Shown piece after piece: positions 1-11,336 of a stretch of DNA of 64,000 bases. Position 1 is the first letter of the stretch. Every line of letters begins with the position of its first letter. The notes beneath the pieces are model-generated. The model was not told the origin of the DNA, ran no database searches, and worked only from the letters and a program-made list of their open reading frames with translations. Both the position numbers and the translations under genes were made by a program. Source of the stretch: Betaproteobacteria bacterium (GTDB taxonomy: Bacteria > Pseudomonadota > Gammaproteobacteria > Burkholderiales > Burkholderiaceae_A); NCBI GenBank assembly GCA_028139135.1, contig JAOINB010000003.1, positions 1-64,000 on the forward strand. The letters are read 5' to 3'.

Positions 1-2084
1 TGCTCTTGATAAACTATTACACCATAAGTCGGCGATAAACACTCTTTAAGGTCATCATGAAAATAATCGATCTTTTGTACACCCTGTTTTCTTTTTATGA
101 AATCATCCACCATGCCTGAGTTAAGAGGACCTGGTCTGTAAAGAGCTAACATAGCAATTATGTCTTCAAAACAATCAGGTTGTAGTTTTAACAAATATCT
201 TTTCATTCCCTCGGACTCCAACTGAAACACAGCTGTCGTGTTAGCAGATTTTAATAAATCATATGTTTTAGAATCACTGAATTCGTTCAGATCTTCCAGT
301 TTTAAACATTCATTGGGGTAGAGTTTATTAATCTCTCTTACTGCCAAATCCAAAATTGTTAAATTTCTCAACCCCAAGAAATCAAACTTTACCAAACCAA
401 GCTGTTCAATATCGTCTTTATCAAACATTGAAATAACCCCATCCTCTCCATCAGTCCCTGGAGCCTTGTATAGGGGGCAAAAATCAGTTAGTTCTCCAGG
501 TGCAATCAAAACACCCCCTGCATGCATACCAACATTTCGAACGAGATCCTCTAAGGGTTCAGCTAATCGTAATAAATTAGCGACTTCTTCTTCTTCTTTT
601 TCTCTGCTTGCAAGTAAAGGCTCAGCATTTCTAGCGTCCTTTAAACTCAGCGGCTTGTTTTGAACTACAGGAACGAGCTTAGATAATTGGTCACAAAATG
701 TGTAGGGTAGTTCTAAAACGCGCCCGGCATCACGAATAACGGCTCTCGAAGCCATCGTCCCGAATGTGATAATTTGGCTAACAGCTTCAGTCCCGTATTT
801 ATTTTTTACATACTCAATTACCCGATATCTCTGCTCTTGACAGAAATCTATATCGAAATCAGGCATCGAAACCCGTTCTGGATTGAGGAATCTCTCAAAT
901 AAGAGAGAAAATTTAATAGGATCCACATCTGTAATATTTAAGCAATAAGCAACTAGAGAACCAGCACCCGAACCTCTCCCAGGGCCTACAGGTACACCAT
1001 TATTTTTTGCCCAATTTACAAAATCTGCAACGATCAGAAAATAACTCGAAAACCCCATCTTTGAAATAACATCACATTCCAAAAATAGTCTGTTCTCGTA
1101 TTTTTGTTCCTCTTCACCAGAAAAATCTTCAGGTTTTAGTCTTTGCTTCAAGCCTTCGAAAGCTTTCTCCTTGAGATATTCAGACATGGAAGCACCGCTC
1201 CCAATAGAAAATCTGGGCAGTTGAACTCTGCCAAATTCAAACTCTAAATTGCAACGCTTTACTATTTCTAAAGTATTTTCTAATGCCCCTGGAAAGTTTT
1301 TAAATCTCATCATCATTTCATCTTGACTTAAAAAGTACTGCTCAGATGTATAGTTAGTACTCGTTTTGAGCGACGTAAGTGTTTCCCCCTCTGATATTGC
1401 CACCCGGGCTTGATGAGATGAAAATTCAGCTTTTTCTAAAAATTGAATTGGATGCGTAGCAACAATCGGAATACTAAGTTTGTCAGCAATGTATAACGTC
1501 TTTTCAAAAAGAAGATCCTCATGTAAAAACCCAGCTTTTTGGGTCTCTAAGTAAAAATTGTCTTCAAAAATTTTTAGATATTCTGTTGTTTTATCCAGTA
1601 TTTTTTTTTCCGATAATTCCGTTTTTAAACTAGTCAAACCCAACTCACCAAATATTCCCCCTGATAAACATATCAAGTCATCCGACATTTTCCCCCCTAA
1701 CAGAGGATCATCTTCTAAAAACCAGTCAAGACTGATTGTCCCTTGTTGCCATAACTGACCATAATCAAGCCATCCACGTGATACTATTCTGCAAAGCTTT
1801 TTGTAACCCAATCGATTTTTGCACAGCAAAATTACCCGAGGAATTTCTAACGCCTTAGAATCCGTTCGAAGACGCAGTTCAATGCCCAAAACCGGTTTAA
1901 TTCCGCTCTCCCTCGCTAAACGATAGAACTTTATGTAAGCAAATGTATTCCCTAGATCTGTCAAACCTAAAGCAGACTGCTGATCATTTGTCGCCCTGCG
2001 AACTACATCTGACAGCCTAATCGTACTATTATTGACGGAGTACTCTGAATGCATCCGGAGATGAACATACTTATTTTTACTCAT
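1..2084 (-). CDS. dnaE: DNA polymerase III subunit alpha (5' part; gene runs off the window)
   Basis: This is the catalytic alpha subunit of the replicative polymerase. About 694 codons are present; the family usually has about 1150-1180, so the C-terminal part lies beyond base 1. I translated the minus strand by eye and it is open throughout. The start ATG is at 2084. The protein opens with the PHP-domain signature VHLRMHSEYS. The catalytic PDFDID motif falls at about residues 408-413 and the third catalytic aspartate in LVKFDFLGL at about residue 568, close to the E. coli positions (401, 403, 555). The GPGRGSGAGS polymerase motif is also present. Its start faces the glycosyltransferase gene at 2128 across only 43 bases. 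Family and start are secure. Confidence 0.97.
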   Translation of the reverse strand, partial: MSKNKYVHLRMHSEYSVNNSTIRLSDVVRRATNDQQSALGLTDLGNTFAYIKFYRLARESGIKPVLGIELRLRTDSKALEIPRVILLCKNRLGYKKLCRIVSRGWLDYGQLWQQGTISLDWFLEDDPLLGGKMSDDLICLSGGIFGELGLTSLKTELSEKKILDKTTEYLKIFEDNFYLETQKAGFLHEDLLFEKTLYIADKLSIPIVATHPIQFLEKAEFSSHQARVAISEGETLTSLKTSTNYTSEQYFLSQDEMMMRFKNFPGALENTLEIVKRCNLEFEFGRVQLPRFSIGSGASMSEYLKEKAFEGLKQRLKPEDFSGEEEQKYENRLFLECDVISKMGFSSYFLIVADFVNWAKNNGVPVGPGRGSGAGSLVAYCLNITDVDPIKFSLLFERFLNPERVSMPDFDIDFCQEQRYRVIEYVKNKYGTEAVSQIITFGTMASRAVIRDAGRVLELPYTFCDQLSKLVPVVQNKPLSLKDARNAEPLLASREKEEEEVANLLRLAEPLEDLVRNVGMHAGGVLIAPGELTDFCPLYKAPGTDGEDGVISMFDKDDIEQLGLVKFDFLGLRNLTILDLAVREINKLYPNECLKLEDLNEFSDSKTYDLLKSANTTAVFQLESEGMKRYLLKLQPDCFEDIIAMLALYRPGPLNSGMVDDFIKRKQGVQKIDYFHDDLKECLSPTYGVIVYQE

Positions 2085-2127
2085 AATTTACGTGCTGTAG
2101 TTTTCTTTTCTAATCTTACTAGAAGTT

Positions 2128-3690
2128 ATGCTGACAAAAAATAATAAAACGTTTTTCTTTTTCATTAGTATTTTATTTTTTTCGATAGTTTTTGCCAAAC
2201 TCTATGCGATCTTCAGCCCATCGTTGCTTGGGAGTATTGATTTAGCAATAGACGAAGCTCAATATATATTCTGGTCTAAAAGTCTAGAAACGGGTTATTT
2301 TTCAAAACCACCTTTTATTGCCTGGGTACTTAGTCCTCTGAACCAATCTTGTGGAGAAAATTACCAATGCTACAGATCATTACAACCCATTGCATTTTTC
2401 TTATCATCAATCTTTTGTGGACTTAGCACCTTTAGATTAACAAATAATTTTATAGCCTCTTGTCTATCAGCATTTTTATTTCTAACCCTACCTTTATCAA
2501 CTTTTTATAGTCAGTTCGCAACAACAGACGCATGGTTATTACTACTTTGGTCTGCATCCACTTTTTTCTTTATTATGACCTTCAGGAATGGATCTTTTTT
2601 TTGGCTATTGTGTTGCGCAATAGCAGTTGGAATCGGCCTTCTCACAAAATATTCAATGATATTTTTTTGCATATCTGCACTTTTTTTACTTCTAAAATTG
2701 AATCAATTTAGTTGGTTGAAAATTGTTATAGCGACTAGTATCGCCTTGGTGATTTTTTTTCCAAATATCGTTTGGAATATAAGCCACGATTTCCCAACAC
2801 TTAAGCATCATGTAGAAATGACGTCTCTCGATAAGGGTACAGAGGTGCAAATTGGCTCACTAATGGAATTTTTTATTGGTCAGTTTATTATATTCAGCCC
2901 TATCATTTTTTTAATATTTTTGGTTTCACTTATAAAAAACTGGCATTTATTCCATACCGAACGAAACTTAATAGGACTCAAAGAATATCACTATAACGTA
3001 AAAGAGGTGTGGGTTTTTTCTGCTGCTTTTAGTCTGCCACTTTTTACAACCGTATCTTTTTTGAGTTTAATTAGTGAAACCGAGATTAATTGGGCATCAC
3101 CGATTTCAATACCAATCGTAATCTATTTCTCCACTCTGGTCGCAAGAGAGCAGGAAAACTCTACTCAATCAAATTTTATGAAACTTTCTCTTTCGATAAC
3201 TTTCATAATAAATCTATTGTTTTTGCTCTTATTCTTAAATAGCCCAAAAATATTTGGCAATTTAAGTGCTCACGGTTTATTGACAACCAACCCTTTTCTT
3301 CAAGTCGAAGGATATAGAACGATTGCTAATATAGTGAGAGATCTTGATCACAGTGAAGGAAAAATTATTGCAAGTAATGATCGCGGTCTGCTCGCAACTT
3401 TATCGTTATATCTTCCTAATTATAAAATTAGGTCGCTTAATACTACCGGAGTGTATAATCATTGGGATCTTAAATATCCATTGTCCGAGATAGAAAAAAA
3501 AGAGCGGCTTCTTTTCGTCCTATTGATTAACAATAACAAAGATGCACTGCAGAAAATTATGAAGGAACTTAAAGAACAGTTTACTACAGTTGAAATCGCA
3601 ACCGCAAAAAATACAGGTAATTTGACGATACAAGGGAAAACAACTAAAAAGGTACTCCTTGTTTGGGTTGATAAAGAGGATATGGTTTAA
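2128..3690 (+). CDS. ArnT-like (GT83/PMT-fold) membrane glycosyltransferase
   Basis: A 520-residue integral membrane protein of the ArnT/dolichyl-phosphate-mannose transferase superfamily. These enzymes move a sugar from an undecaprenyl-phosphate carrier to lipid A or a similar acceptor on the periplasmic face of the inner membrane. The family's periplasmic acidic motif is seen as DEAQYIFWSKSL at about residues 42-53, followed by GYFSKPPFIAW, the usual ArnT-family pattern. Many hydrophobic segments follow, then a soluble C-terminal part from about residue 400. It begins a four-gene plus-strand set with spacing of 5-15 bases: transferase, lipid-linked sugar synthase, UPF0104 membrane protein, LpxQ-like barrel. 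The sugar (aminoarabinose, galacturonate, mannose or other) cannot be read from sequence; rhizobial RgtA-D are relatives that transfer galacturonate. Confidence 0.85.
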   Translation: MLTKNNKTFFFFISILFFSIVFAKLYAIFSPSLLGSIDLAIDEAQYIFWSKSLETGYFSKPPFIAWVLSPLNQSCGENYQCYRSLQPIAFFLSSIFCGLSTFRLTNNFIASCLSAFLFLTLPLSTFYSQFATTDAWLLLLWSASTFFFIMTFRNGSFFWLLCCAIAVGIGLLTKYSMIFFCISALFLLLKLNQFSWLKIVIATSIALVIFFPNIVWNISHDFPTLKHHVEMTSLDKGTEVQIGSLMEFFIGQFIIFSPIIFLIFLVSLIKNWHLFHTERNLIGLKEYHYNVKEVWVFSAAFSLPLFTTVSFLSLISETEINWASPISIPIVIYFSTLVAREQENSTQSNFMKLSLSITFIINLLFLLLFLNSPKIFGNLSAHGLLTTNPFLQVEGYRTIANIVRDLDHSEGKIIASNDRGLLATLSLYLPNYKIRSLNTTGVYNHWDLKYPLSEIEKKERLLFVLLINNNKDALQKIMKELKEQFTTVEIATAKNTGNLTIQGKTTKKVLLVWVDKEDMV

Positions 3691-3696
3691 TAAAGC

Positions 3697-4647
3697 ATGA
3701 TTAAGCTAGTGTCTATTATCATTCCCGTATTTAACGAGGTTGATGCCATCGAGAAACTCGTGGAGAATACTCAGAATTTAAGAAATTTAGGTTTAAATTT
3801 TGATTATGAAATTATCATCGTAGACGATGGATCCACAGACGGTACAGGAGCAACTTTAAAAGAAATGCAACTAACAAACCAAAATTTAGATGTCGTGAGT
3901 TTAGTGCGAAACTATGGACAATCCACCGCGCTACAGGCTGGGTTTGATCACAGCACAGGGGATGTGCTGATAACAATGGATGGAGATTTGCAAAATGATC
4001 CTGCTGACATACCAAAAATTATAGATGTATTGAAAAACAATAATGAAATCGACCTCGTTGCGGGTTGGAGAAAAGATCGTCAGGATTCTGTATTAAATAG
4101 AAAACTGCCCTCGATGTTTGCAAATTATTTAATCTCCTACACAACCGGAATAAAGTTAAGGGACTATGGTTGTTCACTTAAAGGATATAGAAGAGAACTG
4201 GTCTCAAAATTTAGGTTGTACGGGGAAATGCATCGTTTTATACCAGCCATTGCTGCAGAAGTTGGAGCTAAAATAATTGAAATTCCTGTAAAGCATCATC
4301 CCAGGAAAACGGGAAAGTCTAAATATGGGATCGACAGAACCTTACGAGTAATTTTGGATCTTATTTGGATTCAATTTTCAAGACGATACATGCACAGACC
4401 AATCCACGCCTTTGGTGGTATCGGACTTACAATGTTAAGCGCAGGCTTGCTAATATTTTTGTGGTTGTTCTTTGAAAAAGTTTTTCTCGGTAGCGAAATC
4501 GGAACGCGTCCCTTATTAACACTAGGCTTACTGCTGACCTTATTAGGTACCCAGTTGTTAGCCGTGGGCTTACTAGGGGAGTTACTGATACGAATCTATC
4601 ATGAACCTAGCGGAAGAAAGCAGTATCAAGTCAAACTAAAAAAATAA
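3697..4647 (+). CDS. Polyprenyl-phosphate glycosyltransferase (GT2, ArnC/DPM1/GtrB/RgtE-like)
   Basis: A 316-residue GT2 enzyme that should charge a polyprenyl phosphate with a sugar from a nucleotide donor on the cytoplasmic face, making the donor used by an ArnT-like transferase. The nucleotide-binding motif VDDGSTDGT is at residues 42-50 and the metal-binding DGD triad at 95-97 (MDGDLQNDP). Two hydrophobic helices near the C-terminus, separated by a short loop with GSEIGTRPLL, are the standard anchor of this family. It starts 6 bases after the ArnT-like gene and ends 5 bases before the UPF0104-type gene, so it is very likely co-transcribed. Donor sugar unknown. Confidence 0.9.
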   Translation: MIKLVSIIIPVFNEVDAIEKLVENTQNLRNLGLNFDYEIIIVDDGSTDGTGATLKEMQLTNQNLDVVSLVRNYGQSTALQAGFDHSTGDVLITMDGDLQNDPADIPKIIDVLKNNNEIDLVAGWRKDRQDSVLNRKLPSMFANYLISYTTGIKLRDYGCSLKGYRRELVSKFRLYGEMHRFIPAIAAEVGAKIIEIPVKHHPRKTGKSKYGIDRTLRVILDLIWIQFSRRYMHRPIHAFGGIGLTMLSAGLLIFLWLFFEKVFLGSEIGTRPLLTLGLLLTLLGTQLLAVGLLGELLIRIYHEPSGRKQYQVKLKK

Positions 4648-4652
4648 TTTCA

Positions 4653-5600
4653 ATGAAAACTAAGCCCTTACAAGTAGCAATCTCCGTGTTGCTTTTAGTT
4701 GGTTTTTTCTACTTCATAGATTTGCATGAGATTTTTTCTGTAATTTCGGATTCAAATAAATGGAGTTTTTTTTTAGCATGCATATTTAGTCTTTGTGGTA
4801 ACGTGGCTTGTGCTTTTCGATGGACGAAGCTATTAAACTTTGAGTCAAAGATGAAATTTTGGGAAGCGATAAAAGTATATTTCGAGAGTATAAGCTTTAC
4901 AACTGTCGTTCCTGTAGGGATGTTGGGGAGTGATTATTACCGATCGATACGCCTGTCATCACGAAAGCCGTCAGGCAAATTTACCTCCAAATTGAAAGCA
5001 TCAAAAGAAGTGGTGCTTAGTGTGGTTGCAGACAGAGTTCATGGTTTCTGGGCTCTTTGCTTACTTGCCTTGATCACCATCTTTTATTCATTAGTAATTA
5101 ACAATAGTACACTCCCTGTAGATAAACTACACCTAAACCAAAATACTTTCGTAGGTTTTTATTCCCTTTTTTTATTTTTTGTAGTTGTAGTACCTTTTCT
5201 TAGCTCGAAAATTAAACTTTTGTTTTCTAAATCAACTATTAAACTTTCTACGGTTATCCAGCTAATGACAAGAGGAAAAAAAAGGATAACCATTTTTGCC
5301 TCTGTCTTATCACAGGCGTTCTTTGCTATATCCTTCTTCCTTTGCCTTAGTGCGACTAATGTTGACATTTCAATTTATCAATGTCTCATAATTGTCCCGA
5401 TAATATTTCTTTTTGCAGCAATGCCGTTTAGCCTCGCCGGATTTGGACCCCGTGAGTATGGTGCCGCTATTGTATTATCATTTCTCGGTTATTCTCTGGA
5501 GAATAGTGTTGCTTCTTCGATACTGTTCGGACTCACCACAACAGTCCAAGGTATTGGATTTTTACTCATAAACTTGATTTTTTCTTATAAAGACCGTTAA
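4653..5600 (+). CDS. UPF0104 / lysylphosphatidylglycerol-synthase-TM-type membrane protein
   Basis: A 315-residue polytopic membrane protein of the LPG_synthase_TM/AglD2-like family (UPF0104). It contains only the membrane half and has no MprF aminoacyl-transferase domain. Visible family features are the segment around CAFRWTKLL (residues 50-60), TTVVPVGMLGSDYYR (about 87-101), ADRVHGFWAL, and the late MPFSLAGFGPREYG motif. Such proteins often lie beside polyprenyl-phosphate glycosyltransferases, and a role in moving lipid-linked sugars across the membrane has been suggested, but function is not established. Its place between the GT2 gene and the LpxQ-like barrel gene supports a part in the same envelope modification. 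Confidence 0.8.
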   Translation: MKTKPLQVAISVLLLVGFFYFIDLHEIFSVISDSNKWSFFLACIFSLCGNVACAFRWTKLLNFESKMKFWEAIKVYFESISFTTVVPVGMLGSDYYRSIRLSSRKPSGKFTSKLKASKEVVLSVVADRVHGFWALCLLALITIFYSLVINNSTLPVDKLHLNQNTFVGFYSLFLFFVVVVPFLSSKIKLLFSKSTIKLSTVIQLMTRGKKRITIFASVLSQAFFAISFFLCLSATNVDISIYQCLIIVPIIFLFAAMPFSLAGFGPREYGAAIVLSFLGYSLENSVASSILFGLTTTVQGIGFLLINLIFSYKDR

Positions 5601-5615
5601 TCTACATGTACATTT

Positions 5616-6347
5616 ATGAATTTTCTAACAAATATTAAACGTATGAAAAAATCTTATTATCGCTCTCAGAAAATTGCTCTGGGAATATTTTTACTTGTAT
5701 TCCAGTGTATGGGTTTTGGAGCCAACTTTAATGTTTCTTTTTACGGGGGATTCAATAACGCAGCCCACAGTAGTGTCACTTTTTCGAATGCATCAACTAG
5801 TTATGGTATAGCTGACGGAAAATATTCCGTTAATGGTTGGGACGGAGAGTCTTTTGAGTCCCCGATATATTATGGTTATAGGTTAAGTATGAATGGTTTG
5901 AAAAATACCGACATGGAATTTGCCATAGACTTCAACCATAGTAAGATAAAAGCCAAAAGACTTCCGGGAAACCTAAGGAGACTTGAGTTTACAGATGGTA
6001 TAAATACCCTTACTTTACTCGCTATTCATAAACTTCATTCGATTACAACCATAGGTACTGAACTGACCCCATATATTGGAGCTGGAATTGGCATTGCTTA
6101 TCCCCACGTTGATGTGGAAGGCGCGCCGGCAACCGGCGGAAAAACTTATGATTACCAAAGTACCGGACCTGCATATCAAATCATGACTGGTTTCAGACAT
6201 GAGCTCGCTGAATCATGGAAAATGTTCGCGGAATATCGGATTACGTATACCCCTATGAAGGCGGATCTGGACGGGGGGGGTCAAATTGAAACAGATATTT
6301 TAAATAATCAAGTAAGTGTCGGCTTTATCTATTTCTTCCAACAATAG
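5616..6347 (+). CDS. LpxQ-like outer-membrane beta-barrel (putative lipid A oxidase)
   Basis: A 243-residue (234 from the second ATG at 5643) predicted outer-membrane protein. A signal peptide fits best with the 5643 start (MKKSYYRSQK followed by a hydrophobic stretch ending near GFGA); no good ribosome-binding site separates the two starts. The mature part alternates hydrophobic and polar residues and ends in phenylalanine-rich VGFIYFF, as 8-stranded barrels do. The segments WDGESFESPIYYGYR, EFTDGINTLTL, TPYIGAGIGIAYPHVDV and ADLDGGGQIETDI match, from memory, rhizobial-type lipid A oxidase LpxQ, which oxidises the proximal glucosamine of lipid A to 2-aminogluconate. It closes the cassette containing an ArnT-like transferase. 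Barrel nature is likely; oxidase activity is inferred. Confidence 0.65.
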   Translation: MNFLTNIKRMKKSYYRSQKIALGIFLLVFQCMGFGANFNVSFYGGFNNAAHSSVTFSNASTSYGIADGKYSVNGWDGESFESPIYYGYRLSMNGLKNTDMEFAIDFNHSKIKAKRLPGNLRRLEFTDGINTLTLLAIHKLHSITTIGTELTPYIGAGIGIAYPHVDVEGAPATGGKTYDYQSTGPAYQIMTGFRHELAESWKMFAEYRITYTPMKADLDGGGQIETDILNNQVSVGFIYFFQQ

Positions 6348-6354
6348 CTGTTCT

Positions 6355-6441
6355 TGGTGCCAGAGGCGGGACTTGAACCCGCACACCATCGCTGGCGCCG
6401 GATTTTGAATCCGGTGCGTCTACCAATTCCGCCACTCTGGC
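6355..6441 (-). tRNA. tRNA-Leu (CAA)
   Basis: An 87-base cloverleaf with encoded CCA on the minus strand. The acceptor stem pairs GCCAGAG with CTCTGGC, the anticodon loop is TTCAAAA (anticodon CAA) on a CCGGA/TCCGG stem, there is a long variable arm as expected for a class II tRNA, and the T loop is GTTCAAGTC. It stands alone between the LpxQ-like gene (plus strand) and a long intergenic region. A TATACT box at 6472-6477 on the minus strand, about 30 bases upstream of the tRNA 5' end, is a possible -10, but no good -35 was seen. Confidence 0.97.
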
Positions 6442-6801
6442 AGTGAACGTTTCTGTCTATATTTATAAAGCAGTATAACGTGGGCATGCTCAATAAAAAG
6501 TCTTATTATAAAAATTTTTATGCAATGGAAGTTGGTGTTTGCTATGGAGGAACACATGAATGGAATGGCTCTGTGTCTGTATCTGGTTGATTACAATGAA
6601 GTTATTTTGCTTCCGAGAAGAAGTTAAACCAACCTTTGTTAAAAAAATTTCACTGGCTCTTGGCGCCATACTAAAACCACTAAATACTTTAGTTATTTTG
6701 CATTCGAAAAAAAATTAGAACAGAAACCTTTATGTCAAAGAATACTCCGTTGACATGGGACTCATAGTAAAAAGACTGGGTTTTTGTTGTATGTTTTACA
6801 T
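6442..6801. other. Intergenic region between tRNA-Leu and queA (about 360 bases)
   Basis: No convincing gene on either strand. The stretch is AT-rich. It holds a possible -10 (TATACT, minus strand, 6472-6477) for tRNA-Leu and an exact TTGACA hexamer on the plus strand at 6750-6755 ahead of queA, but the latter has no clear -10 at 16-18 bases. A 35-codon plus-strand ORF at 6520-6627 has no recognisable features. This is the longest non-coding stretch in an otherwise compact window. Confidence 0.6.
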
Positions 6802-9082
<2,281 letters not shown>

Positions 9083-9094
9083 CTATTTAGCTTT

Positions 9095-9100
9095 TATACT
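9095..9100 (+). promoter_or_regulatory. Candidate -10 box for yajC-secDF
   Basis: TATACT lies 20 bases before the yajC ATG in the 86-base divergent gap with tgt. A ribosome-binding site (TTGGAGAA) lies between it and the start. No strong -35 is visible, so this is a candidate only. Confidence 0.35.
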
Positions 9101-9120
9101 GTACTTTTTGGAGAATTGAT

Positions 9121-9447
9121 ATGATTTCTTACGCCTATGCACAAAATACTGCGGCTCAAGACCCTCTCATAAGTCTTCTACCCTTGATACTAATGTTTGT
9201 AGTCCTATACTTTCTAATGATAAGGCCACAAATGAAGCGAGCTAAGGAGCACAAAAATCTCGTGGAAAACCTCCAGAAACAGGATGAAATCATAACGAGT
9301 AGCGGTATAGTTGGGAAAATCATCAACATCAACTCAACGTACATTACTTTGGAAGTTGGAGATACTCAAAATAAAACGGAGGTTATCGTAAAACGACAAG
9401 CAGCGGAAACTCTGCTACCAAAGGGAACAATTAAAGAAATTTTTTGA
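9121..9447 (+). CDS. yajC: Sec translocon accessory subunit YajC
   Basis: YajC is a small inner-membrane partner of SecDF and SecYEG. The 108-residue product has one membrane helix at about residues 17-33, followed by IRPQMKRAKEHKNLVENLQKQD and GIVGKI, the usual cytoplasmic YajC sequence. A good ribosome-binding site (GGAGAA) precedes the ATG. It leads the yajC-secD-secF operon, with secD starting 36 bases later. Confidence 0.96.
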   Translation: MISYAYAQNTAAQDPLISLLPLILMFVVLYFLMIRPQMKRAKEHKNLVENLQKQDEIITSSGIVGKIININSTYITLEVGDTQNKTEVIVKRQAAETLLPKGTIKEIF

Positions 9448-9483
9448 CAAACAAAAAACTAAACTCGCAAGACAGCCTCTCTC

Positions 9484-11331
9484 ATGAATAAACCTGAACC
9501 CTGGAGACTCTTACTAATGCTTGGAGCGTTGTGCTTTGGGCTCATATTTACTGTGCCTAATTTTTATGGAGAAGCGCCAGCAATACAAATTTCCCCTGGA
9601 AAGGCTACGATAAAAGTGGAGTTCAACCTGGTCGAGCAGCTGAATGAACAGCTTAGTGATGCAAATATATCCTTTAATAAAATCTCCCATGCAAACACAA
9701 TCGGAGGCGGAACAATAAAAATTAGATTCTCTTCAACAGAGGAACAATTAAAAGCTAAAACATTTTTAGAAGGCCAGTTAAATAAGGAAGAAAGAAAGTA
9801 CGTAATTGCCTTAAACCTTGTCTCGGACGTTCCGAATTGGTTAGCTGCAATTAATGCACTGCCAATGTACTTAGGATTAGACCTGAGAGGCGGCGTACAT
9901 TTTATGCTAGAGATTGACCAGGGCGCTGTAATCTCCTCGAAGCTGGAAAATGTAGCCACGGATACGCGTTCAATTCTAAGAAAAAATAAAATCAGGTACA
10001 CGGAAATATCAATAGCTGATACCTCATTAAGCATAAACTTGAAGAACAAGGAAGATTTTACAAATGCTCGAGATATATTAATATCAGAAATTCCTGATAT
10101 TCGATGGACCGGATTAGAACCGACCACAGAAAGTGAAGAGCTACAGGGAGCGTTACCAGAGAACACAAGAATTTTATTAGAAGAAACAGCTCTTAAACAG
10201 AATATAATTACTCTCTCTAATCGAATAAACGAGTTAGGCGTAGCCGAGCCCATAGTACAACAACAAGGACGCAATCGTATCGTTGTGCAATTACCGGGAG
10301 TACAAGATACTGCAAAAGCAAAAGAAATACTCGGTAGGACTGCGTCATTAGAAGTGAGATTAGTGGATGACACTCCTGAAACCAGGACAAAGATCGCGGA
10401 GAAGAGAATTCCTCCGGGTATAGAGTTAATGAAAAACAGAGAAGGCGATTCACTAGCACTAAAAAAAGAAGTTTTAATTACAGGGCAAAACCTTACTGAC
10501 GCACAAGCTGGATTTGATTCTCAAAACCCTTTAGAGCCGGCGGTTCACTTAACTTTAGATCCAAAGGGAACTAGAGTGTTTAGGGAAATTACACGACAAA
10601 ATGTCGGCAAGAGACTAGCAATTCTCCTAATCGAAAAAGGCTCAGGGGAGGTAGTTACGGCGCCTGTAATAAGATCTGAAATTCCAGGCGGTAGGGTTCA
10701 AATTTCCGGAAGCATGACTACCACTGAAGCAGCTGATGTTGCACTCTTACTACGCGCAGGCTCACTAGCGGCTCCCATGGAGATAATTGAAGAGAGATTA
10801 ATTGGTCCAAGTCTAGGAGCTGATAATATAGCTCAGGGATTCAATTCAACATTGTGGGGTTTCGTTGCGATAGTTATATTTATCATCGCGTACTATTTTG
10901 TTTTTGGTATGGTGTCAGCACTTTCACTCTCCCTAAACATTACTTTACTGATTTCTCTACTTTCACTTCTTCAGGCTACCCTGACTCTGCCCGGAATAGC
11001 AGCTATGGCTCTTACACTCGGTATGGCAATAGACTCGAATGTACTTATCAATGAGAGAATCAGAGAAGAAATTCGCAATGGTTCCGCTCCATCTACCGCC
11101 ATATCCAATGGTTATCAAAAAGCATGGGCCACCATTCTAGATTCAAATGTAACCACACTTATAGCGGGGCTTGCGCTGCTTGTTTTTGGGTCTGGTCCCA
11201 TAAGAGGTTTTGCAGTAGTCCACGTCTTAGGAATTCTCACATCAATGTTTTCGTCAGTTCTTTTTTCCAGGGGATTGGTTAATCTCATATACGGGCGAAA
11301 AAAGAAAATTTCAAAATTAGCAATTGGCTGA
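9484..11331 (+). CDS. secD: Protein translocase subunit SecD
   Basis: SecD, with SecF, uses the proton-motive force to complete protein export. The 615-residue product has an N-terminal membrane helix, the signature LGLDLRGGVHFMLEID at about residues 130-145, a long periplasmic region, and five C-terminal membrane helices with MALTLGMAIDSNVLINERIREE (a D-x-N RND-type motif) and a terminal basic tail. The length is typical. It lies between yajC and secF, with secF starting 5 bases after its stop. Confidence 0.97.
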   Translation: MNKPEPWRLLLMLGALCFGLIFTVPNFYGEAPAIQISPGKATIKVEFNLVEQLNEQLSDANISFNKISHANTIGGGTIKIRFSSTEEQLKAKTFLEGQLNKEERKYVIALNLVSDVPNWLAAINALPMYLGLDLRGGVHFMLEIDQGAVISSKLENVATDTRSILRKNKIRYTEISIADTSLSINLKNKEDFTNARDILISEIPDIRWTGLEPTTESEELQGALPENTRILLEETALKQNIITLSNRINELGVAEPIVQQQGRNRIVVQLPGVQDTAKAKEILGRTASLEVRLVDDTPETRTKIAEKRIPPGIELMKNREGDSLALKKEVLITGQNLTDAQAGFDSQNPLEPAVHLTLDPKGTRVFREITRQNVGKRLAILLIEKGSGEVVTAPVIRSEIPGGRVQISGSMTTTEAADVALLLRAGSLAAPMEIIEERLIGPSLGADNIAQGFNSTLWGFVAIVIFIIAYYFVFGMVSALSLSLNITLLISLLSLLQATLTLPGIAAMALTLGMAIDSNVLINERIREEIRNGSAPSTAISNGYQKAWATILDSNVTTLIAGLALLVFGSGPIRGFAVVHVLGILTSMFSSVLFSRGLVNLIYGRKKKISKLAIG

Positions 11332-11336
11332 GGGAT

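Noticed and set aside
6520-6627. 35-codon plus-strand ORF in the tRNA-Leu/queA gap
   Set aside because: No signal, membrane segment or ribosome-binding site, and expected by chance in a 360-base gap.
9564-10373. 269-codon open frame on the minus strand inside secD
   Set aside because: It is fully antisense to a well-conserved secD and shows no domain-like sequence; it reflects codon use of the real gene.
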